The notes below the pieces were generated by a model, which was not told where the DNA came from, did no database searches, and saw only the letters and a program-made list of their open reading frames with translations. Positions 34,670-44,168 of a DNA stretch of 64,000 nucleotides are shown in pieces. The first letter of the stretch is position 1. Every line of letters begins with the position of its first letter. This DNA is from Moraxella lacunata (GTDB lineage Bacteria > Pseudomonadota > Gammaproteobacteria > Pseudomonadales > Moraxellaceae). The stretch spans positions 27,528 through 91,527 of the forward strand of contig NZ_MXAN01000004.1 in NCBI RefSeq assembly GCF_002027545.1. Reading direction: 5' to 3'. The position numbers were made by a program, and so were the translations under genes.

Positions 34670-34747
34670 AAAACCGTTTGTGGTGAGCTATGCCTACCCA
34701 TGACGGTTTTCCGCACCCACAGGCAGGCTCAGGGCGAACGGAAAACC
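34670..34747. repeat. Dispersed ~80-bp repeat, inverted copy
   Basis: The reverse complement of this segment aligns with 13576-13658 (shared CCGTTCGCCCTGAGC and CATAGCTCACCAC-type blocks). It lies between zapE and the nitroreductase gene. Confidence 0.65.
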
Positions 34748-34775
34748 TAGTGCAGGAAATCCAATAAACCACCCC

Positions 34776-35873
34776 CTATTCTACCCTATGTTCTTCTGAC
34801 AAATATTCCTCAGACTGCATTTCTAAGAGGCGTGAACGTGTCCGCTCAATCTCAAAGGCGAGTTTTTCGCCCTGATACAACTCCAAAATAGACTGCTCGG
34901 CACGCACGAGCAACTTGACACGGCGGTCATAAAACTCATCCACCAAATAAATAAACCGTCTCGTTGGGTCCATAAACGTATCCGTCAAGGCAGGGACATT
35001 ATCCACCATGACCGTATCAAAATCACTGGCAATCTCGATAAAATCAGATGCTGAGCGTGGTTGCATACACAAATCCCTAAAACTTGCCAAAAGCATGGTC
35101 TCGGTACGCTTAATGATAGCAATCTCACGCCCACCGATGACAATGGGGTCGGTTACTACCTTTTGACCGCCCGCCAACGTATCAAACCGCTCGGACAGCC
35201 AGTCTTTGGTGTCGTCCGTTAGGGGCGATGAGTAGAGTTTGGCTTGTTTTAACAGTCTTAGCCGATAATCCGTCCCAGAGTCAATATTCATCACGGTCGT
35301 GTGCTTTTCAACCTGCTCAATGGCGGGCAAAAAGCGGTCTCTGTGAATGCCATTTTTATAAAGTCCAGACGGCTCAATGTTGGACGTTGCCACAAGCGTA
35401 ATGCCACGCTCAAAGAGCATACTAAACAAATCGCCCAAAATCATGGCGTCCGACACATTGGAGACAAAAAACTCATCAAAACAAATGACAACCGCCTCGC
35501 TATGGATAATGTCCGCCACTTTTTGTAAGGGATTGACTTGACCTTGCAATTTGACAAGCTCGGACTGTACTCGCTTCATAAAATGATGAAAATGCAGTCG
35601 CATTTTTCGCTCTATCGGCAAGCTGTCATAAAACATATCCATAAGCCACGTCTTGCCACGTCCGACACCGCCCCACATATACAAGCCTTTGGGGGGCGTG
35701 GGTTTGGCTTTGAACAAACTGGCAAAAAAGCCTTGATTGGTGTTTTGGCTTGCCATGATTTCATGGTGTAATTTGTCAAGGTAGGCAACCGCCTTAGCTT
35801 GTACATCATCGTGGCTAAAATTGCCTGTGGCTAGGGCTTCATCATAGCGTTTTTGGGGGGATAAATTGGTCAT
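34776..35873 (-). CDS. zapE: Cell division ATPase ZapE (AFG1-like)
   Basis: A 365-residue AFG1/ZapE ATPase. Walker A is in GLYMWGGVGRGKTWL, Walker B in VICFDEFFVSN, and ATSNIEPSGLY is a family motif. ZapE binds FtsZ and tunes Z-ring constriction in E. coli. Length is normal. Its ATG overlaps the TAA of the upstream hypothetical gene by one base (TAATG), so the two are translationally coupled. Confidence 0.92.
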   Translation of the reverse strand: MTNLSPQKRYDEALATGNFSHDDVQAKAVAYLDKLHHEIMASQNTNQGFFASLFKAKPTPPKGLYMWGGVGRGKTWLMDMFYDSLPIERKMRLHFHHFMKRVQSELVKLQGQVNPLQKVADIIHSEAVVICFDEFFVSNVSDAMILGDLFSMLFERGITLVATSNIEPSGLYKNGIHRDRFLPAIEQVEKHTTVMNIDSGTDYRLRLLKQAKLYSSPLTDDTKDWLSERFDTLAGGQKVVTDPIVIGGREIAIIKRTETMLLASFRDLCMQPRSASDFIEIASDFDTVMVDNVPALTDTFMDPTRRFIYLVDEFYDRRVKLLVRAEQSILELYQGEKLAFEIERTRSRLLEMQSEEYLSEEHRVE

Positions 35874-36412
35874 TATTTTTCCTTTGGCTCTATATTTGTC
35901 TTGTTGATTTTGCGATTTTCACCACAAACATCGTCACGTGTATAATTGAACGTCATCATCATAATATGTCCTAGAAATAGCACAAAAAACAACGCGCTTA
36001 CAAGTGCCGAACCCCATAAATAGCTTTTTAAACTACGTACGCCACGAGCATATTCATATTCGGTTAAATATTTATAAGGCTTATCGGGCAAATAATAAAT
36101 ATTAATGGTCTTAGATGGATTATTACAACCGCCTGTCAGATTATGTGTGTAGGTTTTACCATTAACCACACGCCGATAATAAGCATCGTCACTCCCACCT
36201 CTTCTGCCACTAGAACATAATGTTTTATATAAATACGCTGTTGTGACCACCCCGTTAGCATGAATGTCTACATGAAGTTCTTGTGCTTTTATGCGATAGC
36301 TGATAGATACAAGCATTGAGATTAGCATAATGAACAGCAAAACAACTACCCATATTATAAATATTCTCTTGTTGTACACAAAAAATGCTTTATCTAAAAC
36401 AATATCATTCAT
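35873..36412 (-). CDS. Hypothetical two-span membrane protein
   Basis: A 179-residue protein with a span at about residues 16-38 (IFIIWVVVLLFIMLISMLVS), an external or periplasmic domain with two cysteines (LCSSGRRGGS, GGCNNPSK), and a second span near 135-155 (LWGSALVSALFFVLFLGHIM). The middle part (VVNGKTYTHNL, then INIYYLPDKP) resembles the small beta domain of DUF3592-type proteins, but I would not assign it firmly. It sits between an alpha/beta hydrolase gene (17-base gap) and zapE (one-base overlap). Confidence 0.6.
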   Translation of the reverse strand: MNDIVLDKAFFVYNKRIFIIWVVVLLFIMLISMLVSISYRIKAQELHVDIHANGVVTTAYLYKTLCSSGRRGGSDDAYYRRVVNGKTYTHNLTGGCNNPSKTINIYYLPDKPYKYLTEYEYARGVRSLKSYLWGSALVSALFFVLFLGHIMMMTFNYTRDDVCGENRKINKTNIEPKEK

Positions 36413-36429
36413 CTGTACAATTTCTCAAA

Positions 36430-37056
36430 TCATTTTTCAATCAATTCTTTTAGCTCGCCAAGTCGCCCATGAAAAAAGTGGCTCGCCCCTGTCATCACTT
36501 TACGGCGTATGCCAAACTCATCGGCAAAATCCGCCATACTGCTTGGGCGGACAAATTCATCTTGGTCGCCATAAATCATAAGCGTATCGGTTGGCAAGGT
36601 TAGCCCTGTTGGGTTGTTTTTTTCAATGGACGGGGCGATGAGTGTGAGTTTTTGCAGATTGACATCATAATCCGCCAACACCTTATCCGCCACACGGCAC
36701 GCAATAAATCCACCAAAAGAAAATCCTGCCAGCCAAAGCGTCTTGGCAGATGTCTGCTTCAACGCCCAATCAAGCACGCATAGGCTGTCTAAATACTCGC
36801 CATTGCCATACTCAATCTCACCGCTTGACTGCCCCACGCCCCGATAATTAAACCGCACGGTATCCATATTAGCTTCTTTGCAAAAGCGGTATAGGGTCGT
36901 AACGACCTTATTATTCATTGTCCCGCCTGCTTTGGGGTTGGGGTGTAATATAAGAGCAAGCACGTCCGAGCCTGCCCAATGTGCGTCCACTTCAAGCACT
37001 GCACTGTCGCCCATATGTGGGGCAGGGATTAGGGTTGTGGGTTTTAAGTTTTTCAT
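36430..37056 (-). CDS. Alpha/beta hydrolase family protein
   Basis: A 208-residue alpha/beta hydrolase of the small type found across proteobacteria (dienelactone-hydrolase-like, Xaa-Pro related). LILHPNPKAGGTMNNKVV is the oxyanion region, the nucleophile elbow is GFSFGG (Ser), MIYGDQDEFV holds the acidic residue and GASHFFHGRL the catalytic histidine. Substrate unknown. ATG at 37056 is preferred to a longer frame from 37083; neither has a strong Shine-Dalgarno. It is the first gene of a leftward set with the membrane protein and zapE. Confidence 0.82.
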   Translation of the reverse strand: MKNLKPTTLIPAPHMGDSAVLEVDAHWAGSDVLALILHPNPKAGGTMNNKVVTTLYRFCKEANMDTVRFNYRGVGQSSGEIEYGNGEYLDSLCVLDWALKQTSAKTLWLAGFSFGGFIACRVADKVLADYDVNLQKLTLIAPSIEKNNPTGLTLPTDTLMIYGDQDEFVRPSSMADFADEFGIRRKVMTGASHFFHGRLGELKELIEK

Positions 37057-37249
37057 GTTTTTAAAAGTATAAAAATGGGTCATTATAGCATAAAATCAGG
37101 CTTATACAGGTGTTTTGTGGTAGGTTTTTATGATGAGATTTTGGATTTTATTTTTAAAATGAGCGTAAATGATTAAGATTATGTTAAATAAATTTTTAAA
37201 AAAAACATCATCATGATGTCTTCCATGCCAAGACAGCAACTTTTATAAA

Positions 37250-37801
37250 TCATGATGACTTGAATGTCAAAAGCTCCGCCCAGCTCTCCTTATCCGTCCA
37301 CACGACTTTTTTGCCTGGCAGGTGCTCGTTATATCCCTGCAAGTAATGCCAATGCTCCCACATCGGTATCAAAGACCCTGTGATGACAGGCTTATCATCT
37401 ATCAGCACATCGCCACGCACCCACGTTTTGTCCTTAGTCAAGATAATGCGTTTTGTCCACTCTGCCCCCAAATATCGCTCCACCCACGCAAATTTTTCAC
37501 TCACGCAATGCCGATACGCTCGTATGGGAGCGGTACAAATTCGCACATCTAGCCCATTATCAAGCAAGGTCTGCAAGGCAGTTATCGCCCCGTCTATTGG
37601 GGGCAGATTTTCAAAAAAGCCTTTTTGGGCATAAATGTCGTTTAGCTCCGCTTTATGCTGTGGCAGTTCATCGTGCAAATAAAATTCGGTGCGATTATCA
37701 ATGGGCAATGGCGTGCCGTGTCGCTTCTGCCAAATGATATTGATTGATTTTTCAAAATCTGCCAATACGCCGTCTTGGTCTATTAAGATAAGTTTGGTCA
37801 T
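37250..37801 (-). CDS. 5'(3')-deoxyribonucleotidase-like HAD phosphatase
   Basis: A 183-residue HAD-superfamily enzyme of the NT5C group. The nucleophile motif is LIDQDGVLADFE (both Asp present), the motif II region ICTAPIRA, the Lys of motif III in IILTKDKTW, and the final acidic motif in VLIDDKPV. These enzymes dephosphorylate nucleoside monophosphates, often deoxyribonucleotides. ATG at 37801 lies four bases after the stop of the upstream hypothetical gene, in a run xthA - hypothetical - nucleotidase. Confidence 0.85.
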   Translation of the reverse strand: MTKLILIDQDGVLADFEKSINIIWQKRHGTPLPIDNRTEFYLHDELPQHKAELNDIYAQKGFFENLPPIDGAITALQTLLDNGLDVRICTAPIRAYRHCVSEKFAWVERYLGAEWTKRIILTKDKTWVRGDVLIDDKPVITGSLIPMWEHWHYLQGYNEHLPGKKVVWTDKESWAELLTFKSS

Positions 37802-37805
37802 GGAT

Positions 37806-38384
37806 TTATCTATATCTTTTAAAGAGTGTTTGTTTTTGGGATTGATAAGATTTGCCACTTAAAATCACGTCAATGATGTCATCACTGCCAAATTCTATGT
37901 GGTTGCCGTCTATTTTGTGGGAACAAAATAAATCGTAATCATAGCTTTTTGGGAAATTGACCGCCAATAATTCATGCAAATAGCTATCCAAATAATGTTC
38001 ACAACATCCAATAAACTCATCGGTTTTATCGTGTGGCTCATTGATGAATGGTGCTATTTGCCGTGTTTGCTCGTGTTTTAATGTCCGCACGATGTCTGTC
38101 AAGTCATCTTGCCCGACATGACAGGCGACAGGTTTTGGCAGGGCAATCTTGAACGCAAGGGCTTCTACGCCGTCCACTTCCCACCACTCCCACAAGAGAT
38201 ATTCGCCCATGTCTTTGCCTGTTAACTCCGCCAAATCATCAGCAAGCTTTTGATAGGCTTGGTCAAACTCGTCATCTGATGACACATGGTTATCCACTTG
38301 CCATTCAAAGGCTTGCAAAGATTTTAAGACCACAGGATACAGCGTGTGGGCGGTATTAAGGTGGTTGGCTAGTGATTTAAGCAC
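37806..38384 (-). CDS. Hypothetical protein between xthA and the nucleotidase
   Basis: A protein of about 192 residues, rich in Asp, Glu and aromatic residues (EYLLWEWWEVDG), mixed alpha/beta, with no signal or membrane segment and no family I recognise. An ATG at 38417 would overlap the end of xthA by 32 bases. A GTG at 38384, immediately after the xthA stop and preceded by GGGG, would give tight translational coupling and is preferred. Downstream the nucleotidase gene begins within five bases. Neighbours suggest a link with nucleic acid or nucleotide turnover, but that is only context. Confidence 0.6.
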   Translation of the reverse strand: MLKSLANHLNTAHTLYPVVLKSLQAFEWQVDNHVSSDDEFDQAYQKLADDLAELTGKDMGEYLLWEWWEVDGVEALAFKIALPKPVACHVGQDDLTDIVRTLKHEQTRQIAPFINEPHDKTDEFIGCCEHYLDSYLHELLAVNFPKSYDYDLFCSHKIDGNHIEFGSDDIIDVILSGKSYQSQKQTLFKRYR

Positions 38385-38385
38385 A

Positions 38386-39201
38386 TCACACCCCAAACCT
38401 TGCCCAAATCGGTGCATGGTCAGACGGCTTTTCTAGCCCACGAATGTCATAGCTGATTCCTGCATCCACGCAGTCTTGGATAAGTCTGTCTGTACACAGA
38501 ATATGGTCAATCCGCAAACCCCGTTTTGGCGTGTCATCAAAGCCTTTTGAGCGGTAATCAAACCAACTAAACTCGTCTGCACTGTCAGGCTTAAACTTAC
38601 GGTAAGTGTCGTGCAAATCACGACTCATTAAGGCATCATACCACTCACGCTCTTCGGGCAAAAACGAACAAGTGCCATTTTTTAGCCAGCGTTTGGCGTT
38701 TGGCTCGCCAATGCCCACATCGTTGTCATGGGGCGAGATGTTCATATCGCCCATGATGACAAGCTCACGCCCCTGCCCTTTTAGCTCGTCAATGTAGCGG
38801 TTTAGGTCGGCATAAAAAGCACGTTTCATGGGGAATTTGGTCTCATGTTCACGGTTTTCGCCTTGGGGAAAATAGCCGTTGATAACATCAATCTCACGCC
38901 CATTGACATCAAATCGGGCATGAATGAGCCGTCTTTGAGCATCCACATCAGCAAAGGGAAAGCCCTTTTGCACAAAAATCGGCTCAAATTTGGACAAAAT
39001 CGCCACACCATAATGCGACTTTTGCCCAAAAAATTCCACATGATAACCAAGGCTCTCCACGTCTTTTAGGGGAAAGGCATCATCATGGACTTTGGTTTCT
39101 TGCAAACCAATAACATCCGCCCCAAGCGTATCACGCACGGCAACGAGTTGGTGCGGTCTGGCACGCAGTCCGTTAATATTAAAACTGACAAAAGTGGTCA
39201 T
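38386..39201 (-). CDS. xthA: Exodeoxyribonuclease III
   Basis: A 271-residue AP endonuclease/exonuclease of the ExoIII family that repairs abasic sites and 3' blocks. [14 protein letters not shown] at the start, [12 protein letters not shown] (metal-binding Glu), the [13 protein letters not shown] segment (Asp, Asn), GLRIDHIL and the catalytic SDHAPIW at the C-terminus are all present. Length matches the family. It heads a tight three-gene leftward unit. Confidence 0.95.
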   Translation of the reverse strand: MTTFVSFNINGLRARPHQLVAVRDTLGADVIGLQETKVHDDAFPLKDVESLGYHVEFFGQKSHYGVAILSKFEPIFVQKGFPFADVDAQRRLIHARFDVNGREIDVINGYFPQGENREHETKFPMKRAFYADLNRYIDELKGQGRELVIMGDMNISPHDNDVGIGEPNAKRWLKNGTCSFLPEEREWYDALMSRDLHDTYRKFKPDSADEFSWFDYRSKGFDDTPKRGLRIDHILCTDRLIQDCVDAGISYDIRGLEKPSDHAPIWARFGV

Positions 39202-39265
39202 TGCGATATTCTCTTAAAAAATTAAAAAATAATGACATATTATAAGGGCAAAACCGCAAATATAA

Positions 39266-39306
39266 AGGGCATGCCGACCGTTGGTAACATTTTTACAAAA
39301 CGCCCT
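39266..39306. repeat. Short deletion derivative of the 203-bp element
   Basis: AGGGCATGCC, then GGTAACATTTTTACAAAA and CGCCCTA, look like the two ends and a few inner bases of the MITE-like element with the interior deleted. The match is partial. Confidence 0.45.
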
Positions 39307-39418
39307 ACTTTATATAAAAATTTCTGCATAATATAAATTATTAATCATAAAAAATTATAAAACAATAAGCTATAATATGCTAATATCACAAAACTTTATT
39401 TTTATTATTGGGGCAGTT

Positions 39419-40645
39419 ATGGCTAATCGCATTAACTGGAGAGCCTTTGGGCCAGGTATTTTGATTGCATCTGCCGCCATTGGTGGTTCACACTTGATCG
39501 CATCAACACAGGCGGGGGCGTTATATGGTTGGCAACTTGCCATCATCATCTTATTGGCAAACTTTTTTAAATACCCTTTTTTTCGCTTTGCCACCGACTA
39601 CGCTTATGAAACGGGTGAGAGTCTCATTGCAGGCTACGCCAAAAAGTCTAAATTTTATCTTTGGGCGTTTTTTATTCTATCCATCCTATCAGGCATGATC
39701 AGTACAGGGGCTGTGGTACTGCTGACAGCGGTGATTTTAAGTTATATGCTCCCCTTTGAACTCTCCACAGTTGTACTGTCGGCGGTGATGGTGGTGGCAT
39801 CTTGGGCATTGCTCATCTTTGGGCATTTTCGGATGCTTGATAATGTGACCAAATGGATCATTATTTTGCTGACCGTTACGACCATCTTGGCGGTCATCAT
39901 CGCAGGGGCAAAAGCACCACCACCTGCCCATGACTTTGTGGCAGTATCACCGTTTAACATGGCAGGACTTTCCTTCATCATCGCCTTGATGGGCTGGATG
40001 CCAACGCCATTAGAATTCTCCGCCATCTCATCGGTGTGGACCGCCAAAAAAATTCGTGATGACCATCCAACACATGAACAAGGCTTGCTTGACTTTAATG
40101 TCGGCTATCTTAGCTCTGCCATTTTGGCGTTATTTTTCTTGGCGTTGGGGGTGTTTGTCCAGTATGGCACAGGGCAAGAGATTGCCATGCAGGGCAGTGC
40201 TTATATCGGACAGCTCATCAATATGTACACCAACACCATCGGCGAATGGGCAAGGGGCTTGGTGACGTTCATCGCCTTTTTGTGCATGTTTGGCACCATC
40301 ATCACTTGCGTGGATGGCTATGGTCGTGCCAATGCCGAATGCTTTACACTCATCAGTGGACACGAGCCATCAGGCAAGACCACGCTGTTTTGGACGACTA
40401 TTACCACCATCACAGGTTTTGGACTCATCACATTCTTTATGGGGCAGATGGCAACTTTGCTCAAATTTGCCATGATTTCTGCCTTTGTCACTGCACCTAT
40501 TTTTGCCTATTTGAACTACTCACTCATCAAAAGCCGTGGCAAAAAACTCTCGCATCTGATGAATATCTATGCCATCTGCGGGATTGTGTTTTTGACAGGG
40601 TTTACGGGGCTGTTTTTGTTGCAGTTTTTTGGGATTATCGGATAA
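39419..40645 (+). CDS. NRAMP-like membrane transporter, third paralogue
   Basis: A 408-residue polytopic protein, paralogous to 12222-13493 over its whole length (FGPGILIASAAIGGSHL, STQAGALYGWQLAII, GWMPTPLEFSAISSVW). As there, the DPGN metal-binding motif of TM1 is GPGI and the TM6 MPH motif is missing. ATG at 39419 follows TTGGGGCAG; a longer frame from 39377 is rejected. It is monocistronic with its own terminator and stands next to the oligopeptide transporter locus. Substrate unknown. Confidence 0.8.
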   Translation: MANRINWRAFGPGILIASAAIGGSHLIASTQAGALYGWQLAIIILLANFFKYPFFRFATDYAYETGESLIAGYAKKSKFYLWAFFILSILSGMISTGAVVLLTAVILSYMLPFELSTVVLSAVMVVASWALLIFGHFRMLDNVTKWIIILLTVTTILAVIIAGAKAPPPAHDFVAVSPFNMAGLSFIIALMGWMPTPLEFSAISSVWTAKKIRDDHPTHEQGLLDFNVGYLSSAILALFFLALGVFVQYGTGQEIAMQGSAYIGQLINMYTNTIGEWARGLVTFIAFLCMFGTIITCVDGYGRANAECFTLISGHEPSGKTTLFWTTITTITGFGLITFFMGQMATLLKFAMISAFVTAPIFAYLNYSLIKSRGKKLSHLMNIYAICGIVFLTGFTGLFLLQFFGIIG

Positions 40646-40665
40646 ACTTTACACCAAACCACGAT

Positions 40666-40693
40666 AAAAAACCAGTCGCTTGACTGGTTTTTT
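40666..40693 (+). terminator. Intrinsic terminator
   Basis: AAAACCAGTC and GACTGGTTTT form a 10-bp stem followed by T's, 20 bases after the NRAMP-like stop. Confidence 0.92.
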
Positions 40694-40734
40694 TGTTGGA
40701 CGGGGTAAAATAAATTAAGACAAACTAGGACAAA

Positions 40735-42333
40735 CTAAGACAAATTAGATGCTTGCACTAGTAGCTGGGTGTACTCATGCTTTGGCTCTTCAAAAATCTG
40801 TCTTGCCGTACCCATCTCCACCACTTCACCCCCACTCATCACAATCACGCGGTCAGAGAGTGCTTTGACCACCGATAAATCATGGCTGATAAAAATATAG
40901 CTTAGTCCATATTTTTTTTGTAGGTCATTTAAAAGATTGACTACCATGATTTGGGTAGAGCGATCAAGGGCAGATGTCGGTTCATCAAGCAAAACAAATT
41001 TTGGCTCTAAAATAATCGCTCGGGCGATGGCGATACGCTGACGCTGACCCCCTGAGAACTCATGCGGATAGCGGTTTATCATGGTGGGCGATAGATTGAC
41101 TTCTTTTAAGATCTTAACCACCTTTTGCCGACGTTCTTCTTTGCTCATCTGCGGAAAATGTACAGTAAGCCCCTCTTCTATAATCTCACGCACGGTCAGA
41201 CGAGGCGACAATGAGTTAAAGGGGTCTTGAAAGACGATTTGCATATCACGGCGTAGAGCTTGGCGTTTGTCGCCTGTGGTGTCAATGATTTTCTCGCCAT
41301 TAAAACGAATGTCGCCCGTGGATTCCACAATCTGCATGATGGCACGCCCCAGCGTGGATTTGCCCGAACCTGACTCACCTACGATGCCGAGCGTTTCGCC
41401 CACTTTTAGGTCAAGTGTGATGCCCTTGACTGCATTAAAGGTTTTGGTCGGCTTGCCAAAAAAGTTGCGTGCGATGACATAATCCACCTTAATGCCCTCT
41501 GCTGTGATGAGCTTTGGGGCAGATTCATCAAGGATGGGTTTGTGATTGTTGGGAATGGGGGTCAACAGCTCAACAGTATAAGGATGTTGTGGATTATCAA
41601 AGACCTCTTGGGTCGTGCCACGTTCAATAATCACGCCATACTGCATGACACACACTTGATCGCTGTACTTTCTCACCAATCGCAAATCATGAGAGATTAA
41701 AATAATCGCCATGCCCAAATCACGCTGCAATTCTAGCATTAAATCCAAAATTTCCGCCTGCGTGGTTACATCAAGAGCGGTAGTCGGTTCATCGGCGATG
41801 AGTAGGTCGGGTTTATTGATGATTGCCATTGCAATCATGATGCGTTGAAGTTGCCCACCTGAAAATTCATGTGGATATGCTGTCATTTTTTTGTCAGCAT
41901 TGGGGATTTTGACCTTTTGTAAGGTGTCAAGTGCCAGTTTGGTGGCTTCGGACTTGCTTACACTCGGATTGTGAATGCTGACCGCTTCTGCCACTTGTTT
42001 GCCAATGGGGACAAATGGATTGAGTGATGTCATGGGTTCTTGAAAAATCATGGCAATCTTATCACCACGAATGGCACGCATCTGTCTTTCAGATAAGTCA
42101 AGCAGCTCTTTACCATTAAAAAGCACCGATGATTTTTTGTCAAAAGTGGTGATATTTTTGGGCAAAAGCTGCATGATTGCCATTGACGTTACCGACTTAC
42201 CTGAACCTGACTCACCGACGATGGCAAGCGTCTCCCCTTTTTCTACGGTAAATGATAAATCTTTGACCGCATGGACAAGCTCTTCATCGGTTTTTAAAAA
42301 TACATCCAAATTTTTTACTTGTAATAATGTCAT
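40735..42333 (-). CDS. Oligopeptide ABC transporter, fused dual ATPase (OppDF type)
   Basis: A 532-residue protein with two complete ABC ATPase domains in one chain. Each has a Walker A (GESGSGKSVTS near residue 37 and GESGSGKSTLG near 316), a signature (FSGGQLQRI and FSGGQRQRI) and a Walker B (LLIADEPTTALD and VLLDEPTSALD). Each half ends with the peptide-transporter extension. In most Opp systems these are separate OppD and OppF subunits; fusion is seen in YejF-like and some Dpp/Opp systems. It energises uptake of peptides captured by OppA. The ATG lies one base after the oppC stop, with AAGGACAGATGAT before it. Confidence 0.93.
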   Translation of the reverse strand: MTLLQVKNLDVFLKTDEELVHAVKDLSFTVEKGETLAIVGESGSGKSVTSMAIMQLLPKNITTFDKKSSVLFNGKELLDLSERQMRAIRGDKIAMIFQEPMTSLNPFVPIGKQVAEAVSIHNPSVSKSEATKLALDTLQKVKIPNADKKMTAYPHEFSGGQLQRIMIAMAIINKPDLLIADEPTTALDVTTQAEILDLMLELQRDLGMAIILISHDLRLVRKYSDQVCVMQYGVIIERGTTQEVFDNPQHPYTVELLTPIPNNHKPILDESAPKLITAEGIKVDYVIARNFFGKPTKTFNAVKGITLDLKVGETLGIVGESGSGKSTLGRAIMQIVESTGDIRFNGEKIIDTTGDKRQALRRDMQIVFQDPFNSLSPRLTVREIIEEGLTVHFPQMSKEERRQKVVKILKEVNLSPTMINRYPHEFSGGQRQRIAIARAIILEPKFVLLDEPTSALDRSTQIMVVNLLNDLQKKYGLSYIFISHDLSVVKALSDRVIVMSGGEVVEMGTARQIFEEPKHEYTQLLVQASNLS

Positions 42334-42334
42334 A

Positions 42335-43231
42335 TCATCTGTCCTTTGGGTCTAAGGCATCACGCAAACCATCGCCAATAAAGTTAAAACAAAACAGTGT
42401 TATCACCAAAAAAGTAGATGGCACAAGCAGCTGCCACGGAGCAACCTGCATGGTTTGAGCTCCTTCTTGAAGCAGTGCCCCCCAACTGGTTCTGGGCTCT
42501 TGCACACCCAGCCCTAAAAAACTTAAAAATGATTCAAATAAAATCATCCCAGGCACAATAAGAGATGCATAAATCACAACCACACCCAATACATTTGGCA
42601 CGATATGACGGATGACAATTTGCCAGTTGGTAACCCCCGTTACTCGGGCAGCTTCAATAAATTCCTTGTTTTTTAGACTCAATGTCTGACCACGCACGAT
42701 ACGAGCCACATCAAGCCATGAGACCAAACCGATTGCCACAAAAATCAAGATGATATTACGCCCAAACAAGGTAACAAGCAAAATCACAAAAAACATGAAA
42801 GGAAAGGCACTTAAAATCTCTAAAAACCGCATCATGACCATATCCACTTTGCCGCCCAAAAAGCCAGAGACCGCACCATAAACCGTACCTACCAGTACCG
42901 CCACCAAAGCACCTGCAATCCCCACCATCAGTGATATTTGTCCGCCGACTGCCGTCCGTACGAGCAGGTCTCGCCCTAAGGTATCTGTACCAAAATAGTG
43001 CTTGGTTTGCATGGATGGGGCAATACCCATGTTACTCCAATCCGTATCAGCATAGCCAAATGATGATAACATGGGGGCAACAATCACAAATGCCGTGATA
43101 AGAAGTAATACCACACCACTTGCTATGGCAGCTTTGTTACGGCGAAAACGTCGCCATGCATCTTGCCACAAACTTCGTCCCTTTACCACAGGTTCTATGG
43201 TTTGCACGGTTTTGCTTGCATTCATAGACAT
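42335..43231 (-). CDS. oppC: Oligopeptide ABC transporter permease OppC
   Basis: A 298-residue inner-membrane permease with about six spans. It has the OppC N-terminal domain (WRRFRRNKAAIASGVVLLLI, then HYFGTDTLGRDLLVRT) and the EAA loop that docks on the ATPase (EAARVTGVTNWQIVIRHI). The C-terminal GDGLRDALDPKDR is typical of OppC. ATG at 43231 is chosen because AAGGA lies at the right distance; a start at 43270 would overlap oppB. It lies 16 bases after oppB. Confidence 0.93.
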   Translation of the reverse strand: MSMNASKTVQTIEPVVKGRSLWQDAWRRFRRNKAAIASGVVLLLITAFVIVAPMLSSFGYADTDWSNMGIAPSMQTKHYFGTDTLGRDLLVRTAVGGQISLMVGIAGALVAVLVGTVYGAVSGFLGGKVDMVMMRFLEILSAFPFMFFVILLVTLFGRNIILIFVAIGLVSWLDVARIVRGQTLSLKNKEFIEAARVTGVTNWQIVIRHIVPNVLGVVVIYASLIVPGMILFESFLSFLGLGVQEPRTSWGALLQEGAQTMQVAPWQLLVPSTFLVITLFCFNFIGDGLRDALDPKDR

Positions 43232-43247
43232 ACACATTCCTTCATTA

Positions 43248-44168
43248 TTAGTATTTAATTTTTGGGTCAATCACCGCATACAAAATATCAACAATCGCAT
43301 TAAATAGGATTGTCAATACCCCCACCAAAATCGTCAAACTTAGCACAAGGCTATAATCACGGTTTAAAGCACCATTGACAAAAAGCTGACCAATACCAGG
43401 CAAACCAAAAATCGTCTCAATCACGATAGAGCCTGTGATTATCCCCACAAATGCAGGCCCCAAATAAGAGATGATGGGCAACATGGCAGGACGCAAGGCA
43501 TGTTTAATCACAATGTGTGATAAAGGTAATCCCTTTGCTTTGGCGGTACGAATATAGGGGCTATTCATCACCTCAATCATCGAACCTCTTGTGATGCGAG
43601 CGATGCTTGCCACATAACCTATCGCCAATGCTGCCACAGGTAGCACCAAATTCATGAATGCCCCACCATTCCAGCCCCCAGCAGGAAACCATTTTAAAAT
43701 AACCGCAAAAATAAGCACAAGTAGCGGTGCTTTGACAAAGCTTGGTATGACTATGCCTGTCATTGCCAATGTCATCAACGTATAATCAAGCCAGCTGTTT
43801 TGTTTTAAGGCAGCAATCACCCCCAAACCAATCCCCAACACCACCGCAATGATGAATGCATACAAGCCAATCTCTATCGAAACAGGCAAGGCTTGGGCAA
43901 GCAGTTCATTGATGGTGTAATCCTTGTACTTAAAAGATGGACCAAAATCCCCTTGGGCAAGCTGTTTTAGGTAATTTAAAAATTGAAGCCATATCGGGTC
44001 ATTTAAATGGTATTTCGCCTCGATGTTGGCAAGTACCGCAGGGGGTAGATTACGCTCGCCCGTAAAAGGACTGCCGGGAGCAAGTCGCATCATAAAAAAC
44101 GAAATGGTAATCAAAAAGAGCATGGTTGGAATGGCTTCTAACACACGCTTAAAAATGAGTTTAAACAT
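43248..44168 (-). CDS. oppB: Oligopeptide ABC transporter permease OppB
   Basis: A 306-residue permease with about six spans, the usual length of OppB. The N-terminal RVLEAIPTMLFLITISFFMM span and the MRLAPGSPF motif are diagnostic, followed by the EAA loop (RTAKAKGLPLSHIVIKHAL) and a C-terminal VDILYAVIDPKIKY. ATG at 44168 follows AGAGAGTGCTT. It is downstream of oppA1 across 343 bases that include a terminator-like hairpin. Confidence 0.93.
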   Translation of the reverse strand: MFKLIFKRVLEAIPTMLFLITISFFMMRLAPGSPFTGERNLPPAVLANIEAKYHLNDPIWLQFLNYLKQLAQGDFGPSFKYKDYTINELLAQALPVSIEIGLYAFIIAVVLGIGLGVIAALKQNSWLDYTLMTLAMTGIVIPSFVKAPLLVLIFAVILKWFPAGGWNGGAFMNLVLPVAALAIGYVASIARITRGSMIEVMNSPYIRTAKAKGLPLSHIVIKHALRPAMLPIISYLGPAFVGIITGSIVIETIFGLPGIGQLFVNGALNRDYSLVLSLTILVGVLTILFNAIVDILYAVIDPKIKY

